64,000 nucleotides of DNA, taken from Melghirimyces thermohalophilus. GTDB taxonomy: Bacteria; Bacillota; Bacilli; Thermoactinomycetales; DSM-45169. The translations under genes and the position numbers were made by a program. The notes beneath the pieces are model-generated. The model ran no database searches and had not been told where the DNA came from. It worked only from the letters and a program-made list of their open reading frames with translations. Shown piece after piece: positions 15,234 to 23,781 of the stretch. Position 1 is the first letter of the stretch. Each line of letters opens with the position of its first letter. The stretch is taken from contig NZ_FMZA01000006.1 in NCBI RefSeq assembly GCF_900102685.1, forward strand, positions 115,767-179,766, read 5' to 3'.

Positions 15234-16388
15234 GTGTCTGTGAAGGTATTTCGGGGCCGATTGGTCCTTGCGGACGGGATGATGGAGGATGGGATGGTGA
15301 TCACTGAAGGGGATCAGATCCGTTATGTGGGTGAGCCGATCCATGTGGAGTCCCCTGAGGAGGAAATCACATCATCCGGCTATATCTGGCCCGGCCTGAT
15401 CGATCTCCACGTGCATGGTGCGGGAGGCGCCGACGTGATGGACGGAACCCCTCAAGCCCTACAAAGGATTTCCCATACCTTGGCTTCCTATGGGGTGACC
15501 GGGTTTTTGGCTACCACTGTCACCATGGACAAACCCCACTTGGAAAAGGCTCTGGCCAATGTGAGCGATACCTCGTCGTCCCTGACTGGAGCCCGCACCC
15601 TGGGCGTCCATCTGGAAGGACCCTGGATCTGTCCGGCAAAACGAGGTGCTCAAAATCCGGAATATATTCAAGACCCTCAACCGACAGACGCCGACTGGGC
15701 GATGGAAGCTTCTCGGGGAAAATTGCGCCTCGTTACAATGGCCCCGGAGCGTTCCGGCGCTGCAGCTCTGATAGAAAACCTCCACCGGCAGGGGGTCGTG
15801 GTTTCCGCCGGACATACTTCGGCCTCCTTTGAGCAGCTGATGTCGGCGGTGGAGGCGGGCGTCTCCCATATCACCCATGTCTTCAACGGCATGACTGGCT
15901 TGCATCATCGGGAGCCGGGGGTTGCGGGAGCGGCGATGGCAGATGATCGTGTCACCGTGGAAGTGATTGGAGACGGCCTTCATGTTCATCCGGCAGTGAT
16001 CCGTCTCTTGTGCCGTACCAAGCCCGAGGACGGTCTGATCCTGATCTCCGACGGCATGCGAGCCGTCGGGCAGCCGGATGGTGTATATGATCTCGGGGGA
16101 TTGGCTGTCACCGCTCAGCAAGGAAAAGCCACCTTGGAGGACGGCAGTCTGGCCGGGAGTTTGTTGACGCTGGATCAGGCGGTCCGCAACACCGCAGATT
16201 ATGCTGATATTCCGCTGTGGAAGGCGGTGCGGATGGCGTCACTGGCACCGGCCAAACGGCTTGGACTGGCTGATGAGCTAGGAAGCCTCCAAGCGGGAAA
16301 ACGGGCGGACCTCTCCCTCACCGATGAAAGAGGTCACATCCTGCGTGTCTTTTCTGGCGGCAGAGAGATTGCGTCAGCACGGGAATGA
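15234..16388 (+). CDS. nagA: N-acetylglucosamine-6-phosphate deacetylase
   Basis: A 384-residue amidohydrolase that removes acetate from GlcNAc-6-phosphate in amino-sugar and cell-wall recycling. Metal and substrate motifs appear in order: GLIDLHVHGAGGADVMDG (HxH), HLEGPWICPAKRGAQNPEYI (metal Glu), VVSAGHTSA and ITHVFNGMTGLHHREPG (His ligands), and LISDGMRAVGQPDG (catalytic Asp). GTG 15234 was chosen because GAGGTG (15222-15227) lies six bases upstream; GTG 15225 is inside that site. There is no nagB or nagR next door. A NagZ-type hexosaminidase at 45900 could supply the pathway. A terminator follows. Confidence 0.92.
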   Translation: MSVKVFRGRLVLADGMMEDGMVITEGDQIRYVGEPIHVESPEEEITSSGYIWPGLIDLHVHGAGGADVMDGTPQALQRISHTLASYGVTGFLATTVTMDKPHLEKALANVSDTSSSLTGARTLGVHLEGPWICPAKRGAQNPEYIQDPQPTDADWAMEASRGKLRLVTMAPERSGAAALIENLHRQGVVVSAGHTSASFEQLMSAVEAGVSHITHVFNGMTGLHHREPGVAGAAMADDRVTVEVIGDGLHVHPAVIRLLCRTKPEDGLILISDGMRAVGQPDGVYDLGGLAVTAQQGKATLEDGSLAGSLLTLDQAVRNTADYADIPLWKAVRMASLAPAKRLGLADELGSLQAGKRADLSLTDERGHILRVFSGGREIASARE

Positions 16389-16399
16389 CAGAGAGATAA

Positions 16400-16450
16400 A
16401 CAAGGGGATTCACTTCAGAGCGAGGTGGCTATCCTCTTGTTTTTTTATTT
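16400..16450 (+). terminator. Terminator after nagA
   Basis: ACAAGGGGAT (16400-16409) with ATCCTCTTGT (16431-16440), then a long T tract. The remaining sequence to 16775 shows no gene on either strand. Confidence 0.7.
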
Positions 16451-16775
16451 TTTGCATCACACCAACGGTACCGGCTCCTGACGCCGTTCTATCAGAGGTT
16501 TATCCAGGTGATTGCGTGAACCCTGATGGGGAAAGGGTCGATGGTTTTCGAAGGATCAGCTATTTTAACGCTCTAGAGCCGAATCATGGTCATCTGGACT
16601 CAATGAAACCCGTCGTCGTGGGAGAGATCAGGGTGGAGAGTATTCGGCTGAAGAAAAGGTTTGGCAGGTTCCAAGCCTTTTTTCTTGCAATTTTAAAGCA
16701 GAATGTCACCTTCCTCCTGTCCGCCCAATAATATATATACCGATAGAATGCTGTGTAACAAAAGGAGGTTTTGAC

Positions 16776-17366
16776 ATGAAAGGGCGGCATTGGACGGAGG
16801 AAGAAGACCGCTTGCTGGCGGATACGGTTCTCCGGCACGTCCGGGAGGGAGGCAATCAGCTGAACGCTTTTGAAGAAGTGGCTCAAAAAGTAAACCGAAC
16901 TCCAGGGGCTTGTGGTTTTCGTTGGAACGCCGTCATCCGCAAAAAAGAGGCCGATGCCTTTCACAAGGCCAAACAGGAACGGATCGCCAAGCAGCTGCGA
17001 AGAAAGCAGAATTCCACTCTATCATTAAAAGATGTTATCCGGCACTTGCGAGAATTTGAATCGGAATATCGAATGGCGTGGGACCGCGTGTCGGAGTTGG
17101 AACAAGAGCTGGCGGAAAAGAAAAAGAGATTGCGGGAAGCTGAGGCAGAACACAGACGCCTGACCGAGGAATGGAAAGCCTTCGAAAACTTTCAGCATGA
17201 AATCGAAGATCGCTACACCAGCCTGCTCCGCTTGTTTCGAACCGCCCGTCGGTGGGAGGAGCAGGGTGTAGATGCACAGCAAGAACCCCTGGATGCCTCC
17301 GTAGAAAAACCCGAATACAAACCGATCGGGTCAGATGCGGGGTCGGAAAAGGAAGCCAACTCATAA
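16776..17366 (+). CDS. rsfA: RsfA-family sporulation transcription factor
   Basis: A 196-residue DNA-binding protein. The N-terminal Myb/SANT-like domain (about residues 1-60: [39 protein letters not shown]) matches RsfA, a prespore-specific regulator in Bacillus. It is followed by a long coiled coil ([20 protein letters not shown]...) that suggests a dimer. The start follows a textbook AAAGGAGGTTTTGAC. A second, shorter gene of the same type begins 41 bases downstream, so the two are likely co-expressed. The target genes are unknown. The assignment is confident at family level; one-to-one equivalence with B. subtilis RsfA is not shown. Confidence 0.83.
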   Translation: MKGRHWTEEEDRLLADTVLRHVREGGNQLNAFEEVAQKVNRTPGACGFRWNAVIRKKEADAFHKAKQERIAKQLRRKQNSTLSLKDVIRHLREFESEYRMAWDRVSELEQELAEKKKRLREAEAEHRRLTEEWKAFENFQHEIEDRYTSLLRLFRTARRWEEQGVDAQQEPLDASVEKPEYKPIGSDAGSEKEANS

Positions 17367-17407
17367 CATGGACATATAAGACGGCACAAAAGAAAGAGGT
17401 GCGAGTC

Positions 17408-17800
17408 TTGGCAGGTCCCTGGAATGGGGAGGAAGATCGGCTGTTGTTGCAGTGGATTGCCCAGTGTCAGCGATGGGGATGGAAACGTGCTGACTCCTTC
17501 TCTTGGATTGCTGAGCGATTGCGAAGAAGTGAGAGCGCCTGCTATGAGAGGAGGAATACCTTGCGAAGAACCGCCTATACCCATGCCCGCCGCACCGATG
17601 CGCGATACCTGACGGAACGGATCAAAAAGTTGGAAGAGAAGTTGGAAACCAGCCAAGACGAGATAAAAAAGCTGATCGTGGAAAATCGGAAAATCCGCGA
17701 GGAGATGCGATTTTTCGAAACGATGTTGTTGGAGGAATACCGACTGCTCAACTCTCTTATGGACAAAAGAAGACCAAAATCGAGGATTCATCGGTTATAA
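17408..17800 (+). CDS. Second RsfA-like Myb/SANT DNA-binding protein
   Basis: A 130-residue paralogue of the preceding protein. The N-terminal Myb-like unit reads PWNGEEDRLLLQWIAQCQRWG and SFSWIAERLRRSESACYERRNTLRR, followed by a coiled coil (ERIKKLEEKLETSQDEIKKLIVENRKI). The TTG at 17408 was chosen as the start because AAAGAGGTG lies seven bases upstream; no ATG fits. The tandem arrangement with a close spacing suggests an operon and possibly hetero-oligomers through the coiled coils. A weak GGAACC/GGTTCC hairpin near 17818-17838 follows. Confidence 0.72.
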   Translation: MAGPWNGEEDRLLLQWIAQCQRWGWKRADSFSWIAERLRRSESACYERRNTLRRTAYTHARRTDARYLTERIKKLEEKLETSQDEIKKLIVENRKIREEMRFFETMLLEEYRLLNSLMDKRRPKSRIHRL

Positions 17801-17911
17801 ATACCGTAACGACTGAGGGAACCTATCGGGGTTCCTTATTTGTTTGACCGGATGATCCGCGGTGCAAAATAGGGTATGATCGAGAGAAAGAGATGAAAGG
17901 AGTAGAAGGGT

Positions 17912-18259
17912 TTGGCACAATGGACAGAGATCACGGGACTGGATGAGTGGAACCGGGTATTGGAAAAGTCCAACCAGCATCCGGTGTTGGTGATGAAGCA
18001 CAGTACCCGCTGCCCCATCAGCGCCGATGCATGGGAAGAGTTTCAGCAATTTGTCGCTGCCCATGAGCCGGATGCGGCAGAGTTTGTGATGGTGAAGGTG
18101 ATCGAATCCCGGGAGGTTTCCGACCGCATCGCCGAAGAGTTGGATGTGCAACACCAGTCTCCGCAGGTTATCCTTGTTCGCGATGGTCGAGCGGTGTGGA
18201 ACACCTCCCACTGGCATATCAAAAAACCGGCTTTGGAAGAAGCGATGCAAGCCGTCTGA
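17912..18259 (+). CDS. ytxJ: Bacillithiol-system redox protein YtxJ
   Basis: A 115-residue thioredoxin-fold protein of the YtxJ (DUF2847) family, a proposed monothiol bacilliredoxin that handles S-bacillithiolated proteins. The active site is HSTRCPIS, a CPxS monothiol motif, near residue 34. The cis-Pro equivalent is in QSPQVILVRDGRAVWNTSHW. The start is TTG 17912 with AAAGGAG upstream. In B. subtilis, ytxJ sits with ytxG, ytxH, aroA and ccpA. Here ytxG, ytxH, aroA and ccpA remain together 30 kb away, so ytxJ has moved. A strong terminator follows. Confidence 0.87.
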   Translation: MAQWTEITGLDEWNRVLEKSNQHPVLVMKHSTRCPISADAWEEFQQFVAAHEPDAAEFVMVKVIESREVSDRIAEELDVQHQSPQVILVRDGRAVWNTSHWHIKKPALEEAMQAV

Positions 18260-18274
18260 TGATTTTTCTACAGC

Positions 18275-18307
18275 AAACCCGTTGACGAATCGGTCAACGG
18301 GTTTTTC
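18275..18307. terminator. Bidirectional terminator between ytxJ and thioesterase
   Basis: AAACCCGTTGAC/GTCAACGGGTTT stem with a six-base loop and T tract, between converging genes. Confidence 0.9.
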
Positions 18308-18313
18308 ATGAGA

Positions 18314-18787
18314 TCAAACATATCCTTTTTTGCGCTTTTTGCGATGGGCTGCCCGTTCCTTTCCTCGTTCAAATTGGAAGTGTTCTTCCTCTGTGCTAAG
18401 CTTCATCGGGGGAACCTCGACCGCTTTCCCTTCTTGATCGACAGCCACCATGGACACGAAACAGATCCCGGTCACATGTCGGTCTCCGTTTAAAAGATCT
18501 TCCCCCTCCACAATCACTTGGACTTCCATGGAGGATTTGCCCACCCAGCGCAAAATTGCGGTCAGAATGATGCATTCTCCCACTTTGAGGGGAGAGATAA
18601 AATCCATGCTGTCGAAGGAAGCGGTAACCACTGGCCTGTGGGCGTGGCGGGTGGCACAAATGACGGCGACGCGGTCGATGTAAGACATCACCTCGCCGCC
18701 GAAGATAGTGCCATGATGGTTGGTTTGGGGAGGCAAAATGATATCGGTCAAAACGGTCTGTGATTCAGCCGGAGATTTTGGTTCCAC
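18314..18787 (-). CDS. Acyl-CoA thioesterase (hotdog fold, YkhA-like)
   Basis: A 157-residue hotdog-fold hydrolase that cleaves acyl-CoA thioesters. The family motif is clear: ILPPQTNHHGTIFGGEVMSYIDRVAVICATRHAHRPVVTASFDSMDFISP, with the N-H-x-G-x-x-G catalytic segment. A GDRHVTGICFVSMVAVD strand and a basic C-terminal tail (RKKRKKGYV) follow. GTG 18787 was chosen because GAGGTGATCGAT precedes it; ATG 18808 includes the site itself. It is a single gene converging on ytxJ. Natural substrates of YkhA-type enzymes are not certain. Confidence 0.85.
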   Translation of the reverse strand: MEPKSPAESQTVLTDIILPPQTNHHGTIFGGEVMSYIDRVAVICATRHAHRPVVTASFDSMDFISPLKVGECIILTAILRWVGKSSMEVQVIVEGEDLLNGDRHVTGICFVSMVAVDQEGKAVEVPPMKLSTEEEHFQFERGKERAAHRKKRKKGYV

Positions 18788-18865
18788 ATCGATCACCTCA
18801 CCTCCCATTCATTGCCGATTTGGTAGACGGCTATACCTCGCGCCGGAGACGTTCCCAGCGTGTTG

Positions 18866-20476
18866 CTAATCGACAAATGGAATCCATGGGTGGATCCGAT
18901 TTTTTTGTCGATTTCGATAGGTGATTTCCAATCGTGGGATAAAGCGTTGGTAATAGACCAATCCCGACAAAGCGTGATTCTTAGGTTTTTGTCTTCCTAA
19001 AAATTGAATCGCCCCATCATGAGGATCCGGGATGGATAGGTAGACCCCCATGGTTTTTTTCTCTTGTTTGATTAAACGGCTTATCAGCGAAGTGACCGTA
19101 AGGGTAATAGGAGTTTGAAACACCCGTTCTCGACGGGATTTGGTGATGGGAATCATTTGAGGTTCACTTTCCAAGATGAGGGTTGGATCTACAGGATTGG
19201 TTGGCGGCTCCTTGCGGCTGAAAAATTGGCACATCATCTGAGTGGACTTGGTGGGGCAGACGGCCAGGAATAACTTCAACTGTGCTTCATATACCTCCAA
19301 CCCCTTCAACAGGCTGGATTCCAGTGAAAATAACAAACCGCTGCGATATTCCTTCTTTTGGAGAGCACCCGGCTTTCTTTTGACGATCAGATAGGGAGCT
19401 TTAATGAGATGTCCATTGGGAAAGGTGGTGGAGAAGGTGGAATGGGCGCGAATTTCCTGTCTTGGGAATGGAGCGAGAAACGAGAAGCTTTTCCTTTTTT
19501 TTCGTTTAGGCCGCAAGTGCTCAGAAGCGATACTCACCATCTCCCGGACCCGATGTGCGTAGGTGTGGTTTTGATGCACCCATTTTTGACCCTTTGTCGC
19601 TATCCGTTGTCGCGCCAGTCTATTTTGAAGCAGGAACTGAGTTCGGGCGAGGGTCTCGGCTGGTTGATGGCTGGTTAGCAGATGAAGGCCGGGTTGAAAA
19701 TGGCGCAGAACCGCGGGGGTATGATTGGTGATCAGCAACCCACCTGAGGCTATACATTCCCATGTTCTGCGGGTTAATAGCTGCTGATGGTTTTGGATTC
19801 CCAGGACGATTTTTGAAGCAGCATACACGTAAGGGACACGATTATAGGGAATCGATCCCCGTATGGCGCGATCCGGAATGGGAAAGGGCAGGTACTGCCT
19901 TCCGTGTTCCCAACCTTTTCCCCAGATGGATATCGCATAATTTTTTCGCAACAAAGGTTCCAACAGAAATTTGAGGCTGTTGATTCGCCAGCTGTCCATG
20001 GTCGCGTTGGAAAAATTGGCTACCAGGGCGATGTCGGACTGATATTGGGGCAATGAAGGGAGTTGGCGATGAATGGCCGGATTGCAGGCAAAGGGCAGAT
20101 AGTAGGAGGGGGTGCCCCTCTCTTGGTACATGGGCGGCGCATCGTAGGCATGAGTCAAGACGACATCTGGCCGGCCGGTTTCCAGGACATACATCCCCCA
20201 GTAATCTGTATGAAGGGGATCTTCTGTGGACCAGAACACATGGAGGCTGTTGGTCTCTTCACAGTACTGCCGAACCGCCCGGAAGTAGGGCTCCCGATGA
20301 AAAGGGGTCCAGCCGTTGGTCAAGATCACATCGGGGCGGTACTGCTTCAGTTGTTGCACCAATTGATGAGGCGTCAGGTCAGGTGGAGGTATCATCAGCG
20401 GAATTTGATTCTCTTTAAATCCTGTAGGAACCGTCTGAATATAGTTGGGGATATTTTCGAGATAGTACCATTTCAC
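18866..20476 (-). CDS. CgeB-like glycosyltransferase with an extra C-terminal DNRLRE-like domain
   Basis: A 536-residue protein. The first about 320 residues match CgeB-type GT-B glycosyltransferases of spore maturation: RPDVILTNGWTPF, VFWSTEDPLHTDYWG, DIALVANFSNATMDSW, IWGKGWEHGRQY, RGSIPYNRVPYVYAASKIVLGIQ and the sugar-nucleotide site RTWECIASGGLLITNHTPAV. After a basic linker (PKRKKRKSF) comes a beta-rich domain of about 190 residues. Its pattern (RSGLLFSLE, YEAQLKLFLA, ITLTVTSLISRLI, GAIQFLGR, PRLEITYR) resembles DNRLRE domains found on surface and fibre proteins. Start GTG 20476 follows AAGGGGGGATCCT. It is the last gene of the minus-strand set with the epimerase and oxidoreductase and probably builds a spore-surface glycan. 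Confidence 0.78.
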   Translation of the reverse strand: MKWYYLENIPNYIQTVPTGFKENQIPLMIPPPDLTPHQLVQQLKQYRPDVILTNGWTPFHREPYFRAVRQYCEETNSLHVFWSTEDPLHTDYWGMYVLETGRPDVVLTHAYDAPPMYQERGTPSYYLPFACNPAIHRQLPSLPQYQSDIALVANFSNATMDSWRINSLKFLLEPLLRKNYAISIWGKGWEHGRQYLPFPIPDRAIRGSIPYNRVPYVYAASKIVLGIQNHQQLLTRRTWECIASGGLLITNHTPAVLRHFQPGLHLLTSHQPAETLARTQFLLQNRLARQRIATKGQKWVHQNHTYAHRVREMVSIASEHLRPKRKKRKSFSFLAPFPRQEIRAHSTFSTTFPNGHLIKAPYLIVKRKPGALQKKEYRSGLLFSLESSLLKGLEVYEAQLKLFLAVCPTKSTQMMCQFFSRKEPPTNPVDPTLILESEPQMIPITKSRRERVFQTPITLTVTSLISRLIKQEKKTMGVYLSIPDPHDGAIQFLGRQKPKNHALSGLVYYQRFIPRLEITYRNRQKNRIHPWIPFVD

Positions 20477-20488
20477 AGGATCCCCCCC

Positions 20489-21634
20489 TTATAAAAAACG
20501 ATCTTTGTATTCATGGAACACGGATCGATAAGGCATCAAATCCTTCACCATCCGGGATATCCCCTCCCGAAGTGAAACCGGCTGATCGGCGAGGAAGTGG
20601 TGTTGGAATCCTTTGTTCTCCATCTTCATTTGATGCGTTTCATTCTCTTTGCGCGGATTGGCAATGTGGGTCACCTCAGTTTTGAGGCCTTGCTCTCGTC
20701 CCGCTTGTTGAACCTCTTCCGCTAGTTGTTTGGGGCTGGCTAACAAAGTCATCTGGTTAAATACTTGGAACGTTTGCGGCGGAGAGTAGGAAGCGGCTTT
20801 GGCTAACGAATCGACGGCATCTTCCAAAGCGATCATCGGTTTCTTTTGCGCGCCTTTGCCGTATAAGGTGATGGGATGGCCGGCCAACATCTGAGCGCAG
20901 AAACGGTTGGCGACCACACCGAAGTAAAAATCGAAATCGAATCGAGTCGTCAGGTCCGGATGCAACCGGGTCTCTTCCGTGCCGGTTCCAAATACAATAG
21001 CGGTCCGTAGATCGGTGATCGTCAATCCCCACATCTTTGATGAGAGGTAGAGGTTGTTGATGTCGCCCACTTTGCTCATGTGGTACCAGGACGTGGCCAT
21101 TCCGGGATAAGGGATTGTATCCGAGCCGGTGGCTGTTTCAACCTCGATGAAACCTTCGGGGATGGTGAAGTTGGGAGCGCCGTAAACCCCAGTCGTGGTC
21201 GTTTCCACTAAATGAGTTTCCCGCTCCAACCCGCATTCCTTGATCCCCCAGACCAGGTTGCGGCACATTTGGTTGTTGTTTTCTTGTGTGTAGTGCGCCA
21301 GCGGGGCGTGGAGGTGGGAATAGGGAGCGGCTGGTTGTGCAGCCATATGGAGGATGACCCGAGGTTGAAAGGTTTTTAACAACTGTAAAACCCTCTGATA
21401 GTTTGTGAGATCGGCTTCGATAAAAGATAAGTTGCGCATGCCAAAGGATCGGGCCGTCTTCAATCGTCTGTCCATCGAGGCGATCGGAATCGCGCTGACG
21501 CTGCCGATCTCCTCTACCCATCGCCGCCGTCCAAAATGGTCAACTCCGACCACCCTTTCTTCCGGAAAAGTCCGGCTCAGTTTTAACATCAATGGCCATC
21601 CGATATATCCGTCCGCTCCAGTCACCAAAATCAC
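20489..21634 (-). CDS. NAD-dependent epimerase/dehydratase of the SqdB (UDP-sulfoquinovose synthase) type
   Basis: A 381-residue extended short-chain dehydrogenase. The NAD site is TGADGYIGWPL and the catalytic Tyr-Lys is SWYHMSKVGD. Several segments are close to UDP-sulfoquinovose synthase: TTTTGVYGAPNFTIPEGFIE, TIPYPGMATSWYHMSK, ETRLHPDLTTRFDFDFYFGVVANRFCAQMLAGHPITLYGKG. That enzyme makes UDP-sulfoquinovose from UDP-glucose and sulfite. Whether this protein does so or makes another nucleotide sugar is open. Start GTG 21634 follows AAAGGAGTGACAACAA and overlaps the preceding oxidoreductase by four bases. The glycosyltransferase follows by 12 bases, so the three form an operon. Confidence 0.8.
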   Translation of the reverse strand: MILVTGADGYIGWPLMLKLSRTFPEERVVGVDHFGRRRWVEEIGSVSAIPIASMDRRLKTARSFGMRNLSFIEADLTNYQRVLQLLKTFQPRVILHMAAQPAAPYSHLHAPLAHYTQENNNQMCRNLVWGIKECGLERETHLVETTTTGVYGAPNFTIPEGFIEVETATGSDTIPYPGMATSWYHMSKVGDINNLYLSSKMWGLTITDLRTAIVFGTGTEETRLHPDLTTRFDFDFYFGVVANRFCAQMLAGHPITLYGKGAQKKPMIALEDAVDSLAKAASYSPPQTFQVFNQMTLLASPKQLAEEVQQAGREQGLKTEVTHIANPRKENETHQMKMENKGFQHHFLADQPVSLREGISRMVKDLMPYRSVFHEYKDRFL

Positions 21635-22602
21635 TTGTTGTCACTCCTTTTTACCATCTGTGATCGAATGCGATCGACCCATTTCATCACCCTCAACCCA
21701 TCATGTTGCGATACTTCCGGTGGGCGGCCTGTTTTAACGACTGTGACGAACTCTTTGATCTCTTCCGATAAGGGGGAAATGTTGGGTACTTCGATCCTTT
21801 GTGTGTCGACGTGATGGGTGTACCGCCCCGATCGGGTGAAGCGATCAAGGCGTTGATGCAACAGATCGGCGACCCAGGTTTGATCCGTCTCCGTAAGAAT
21901 GATCTCCCGCCGGTGTAATCCCCCGGTGCGCACCGCATGTATCGCCGCTTGAAAGGGTCCGTCGAAGGGGATATGGACCATGGCGTTATCGATGAGCTCC
22001 CGGTTCATCTCCTTTGGATAAATCACTTGGCCCGACGCCTGGATCTTGCGGGGTGAAACCTTGATTCGATTGGCGATGTGTAGCAGGAGATCGAGATCGT
22101 GGACCATTAACGTCAGCAACACATCGGCATCGATGTTTTTTCTCAACGGGGCGTACCGATAAAACTCTCCCATCACTAGCCGTTCGTATTGAACCGATCG
22201 CAACAGGGTGCGCACGACGGGATTGAATCGCTCCACATGTCCCACCTGCACGTGAACCCCATGGAGATCGGCGAGTCGACACAGTGCCGTAGCTTCCGAA
22301 ACCGTATGGGTAAATGGTTTTTCCACAAACACGTGGCAGTTTTGGCGGATCGCTTCAGCGGCGACCTCATAGTGAGCGGTCGTTGGAACACAGATGACGA
22401 CAGCCGCTGCTTCTTCCAACATCTTGCGCAGTTGGGGGGCCTGAGGCACTTTATATTTTGCAGCCAGGGTGTGGGCCTTGGCTTGGATCGGGTCAAACAC
22501 ACCGACGACATCCACATCGGGCAGGGATGTGAGATGGCGCAGGTGTTTTTCTCCCATATATCCAGCTCCAATAAGGCCGATGGCAATGTTTTTTGGGGAC
22601 AA
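21631..22602 (-). CDS. Gfo/Idh/MocA-family NAD(P)-dependent sugar oxidoreductase
   Basis: A 323-residue dehydrogenase with an N-terminal Rossmann domain (GLIGAGYMGEKHLRHLTSL) and the family EKP motif in HVFVEKPFTHTVSEA, followed by the substrate domain. Family members oxidise sugars or nucleotide sugars at one hydroxyl; WbpB/WlbA, which makes the 3-keto sugar used by a DegT aminotransferase, is the relevant comparison because such an aminotransferase is encoded divergently 69 bases away. Start TTG 22602 lies behind AAGGAGGATGAATCAT. It is first in a minus-strand operon with the SqdB-like and CgeB-like genes. The pathway role is inferred from neighbours. Confidence 0.85.
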   Translation of the reverse strand: MSPKNIAIGLIGAGYMGEKHLRHLTSLPDVDVVGVFDPIQAKAHTLAAKYKVPQAPQLRKMLEEAAAVVICVPTTAHYEVAAEAIRQNCHVFVEKPFTHTVSEATALCRLADLHGVHVQVGHVERFNPVVRTLLRSVQYERLVMGEFYRYAPLRKNIDADVLLTLMVHDLDLLLHIANRIKVSPRKIQASGQVIYPKEMNRELIDNAMVHIPFDGPFQAAIHAVRTGGLHRREIILTETDQTWVADLLHQRLDRFTRSGRYTHHVDTQRIEVPNISPLSEEIKEFVTVVKTGRPPEVSQHDGLRVMKWVDRIRSQMVKRSDNK

Positions 22603-22671
22603 TGATTCATCCTCCTTCTGGTCTTAAGGGATACCGATACGTCATAGGATGGAAGGTGAAGGAGGGAGCCG

Positions 22672-23781
22672 ATGATACCGTTAATCGATATGGAACGTCA
22701 GCATCGATCGCTCAAAGACGAGATCCACCGGGAGATCCGTGATGTGTTGGATCGCGGACAATTTATCATGGGACGTGCCAGTAAAGCGTTGGAAGAAGAG
22801 ATCGCCCGTTGCTGTCACACCCGGTATGGGATCGGTGTCAACAGCGGAACCGATGCTCTTTTCTTGGCCTTGTACGCTTTGGGTATCGGTGAAGGGGATG
22901 AAGTGATTACCAGCCCTTACACCTTTTTCGCTACTGTGGAAGCGATTGTCCACACGGGTGCACGGCCGGTTTTAGCCGATATTGAAACCGATACCTATCA
23001 ATTGGATCCCGCTCAGGTGGAACAGGCGATCACCCCCCGTACCAAAGCGATCCTCCCGGTTCACCTCTTTGGCCATCCCGCCGATATGAGCACCCTTACC
23101 TCTATCGCCCGACGCCATCGGCTGGCTGTGGTGGAGGATGCCTGCCAGGCGATCGGTGCCGAAATCGATGGTAAGCCCGTCGGATCTTGGGGAGACGTCG
23201 GTTGTTTCTCCTTCTACCCCACCAAAAACTTAGGGGGAATCGGGGACGGAGGAATGATCACCACGTCGGATTCGGATCTGTACGAGAAGCTCCAATCGTT
23301 GCGGGCCCATGGAACGTATCGCAAATATCACCATTCGCGCTTCGGTTTTAACAGCCGTCTGGATGAAGTGCAAGCCGCTGTCCTGCGCGTCAAGTTACCA
23401 TATTTAAAGCATTGGAATCGGCGACGAGGCCTGTTGGCAAGCCGTTACCGTAAGGCTTTTCAGTCGCTGCCGCTTAAACTGCCAGTGGAATCGACCTCGG
23501 TAAAGTCGGTCTATCACTTGTATATCGTGAGAACTTCCCGCAGCGCCTCGTTGAAGCGCTGGCTCCAGCAACATGGAATCGGATGCGCAATCTATTACCC
23601 GATGCCCATTCATCATCAAAAGGCCTGGCAGAATCGGTTTTCGGTCCCATCACTTCCTCGGTCCGAAGCGGTTGCGGGGTCCACCTTAGCCTTGCCCGTC
23701 TATCCGGAACTGACCGATGCGGAACAGGAAACGGTGATCGAGAAAGTGGCGCAATTTTTTAAGGAGGAGAAATCCCGTTGA
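22672..23781 (+). CDS. DegT/DnrJ/EryC1/StrS-type sugar aminotransferase
   Basis: A 369-residue PLP enzyme that transfers an amino group to a keto nucleotide sugar. Conserved pieces: GIGVNSGTDALFLALYALGIG, DEVITSPYTFFATVEAI, VVEDACQAIGAEIDG (PLP Asp) and CFSFYPTKNLGGIGDGGMI, where the Lys forms the Schiff base. SRLDEVQAAVLRVKL follows. The start lies behind AAGGAGGGAGCCG. Its stop overlaps the start of the acyltransferase gene, indicating coupled N-acylation of the new amino group. With the divergent Gfo/Idh enzyme this gives the three-step logic of WbpB-WbpE-WbpD (3-acetamido sugars). The exact sugar is not known. Confidence 0.88.
   Translation: MIPLIDMERQHRSLKDEIHREIRDVLDRGQFIMGRASKALEEEIARCCHTRYGIGVNSGTDALFLALYALGIGEGDEVITSPYTFFATVEAIVHTGARPVLADIETDTYQLDPAQVEQAITPRTKAILPVHLFGHPADMSTLTSIARRHRLAVVEDACQAIGAEIDGKPVGSWGDVGCFSFYPTKNLGGIGDGGMITTSDSDLYEKLQSLRAHGTYRKYHHSRFGFNSRLDEVQAAVLRVKLPYLKHWNRRRGLLASRYRKAFQSLPLKLPVESTSVKSVYHLYIVRTSRSASLKRWLQQHGIGCAIYYPMPIHHQKAWQNRFSVPSLPRSEAVAGSTLALPVYPELTDAEQETVIEKVAQFFKEEKSR

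Noticed and set aside
16460..16731. Open frame in the nagA-rsfA gap
   Set aside because: No ribosome site, non-protein-like composition, follows a terminator.
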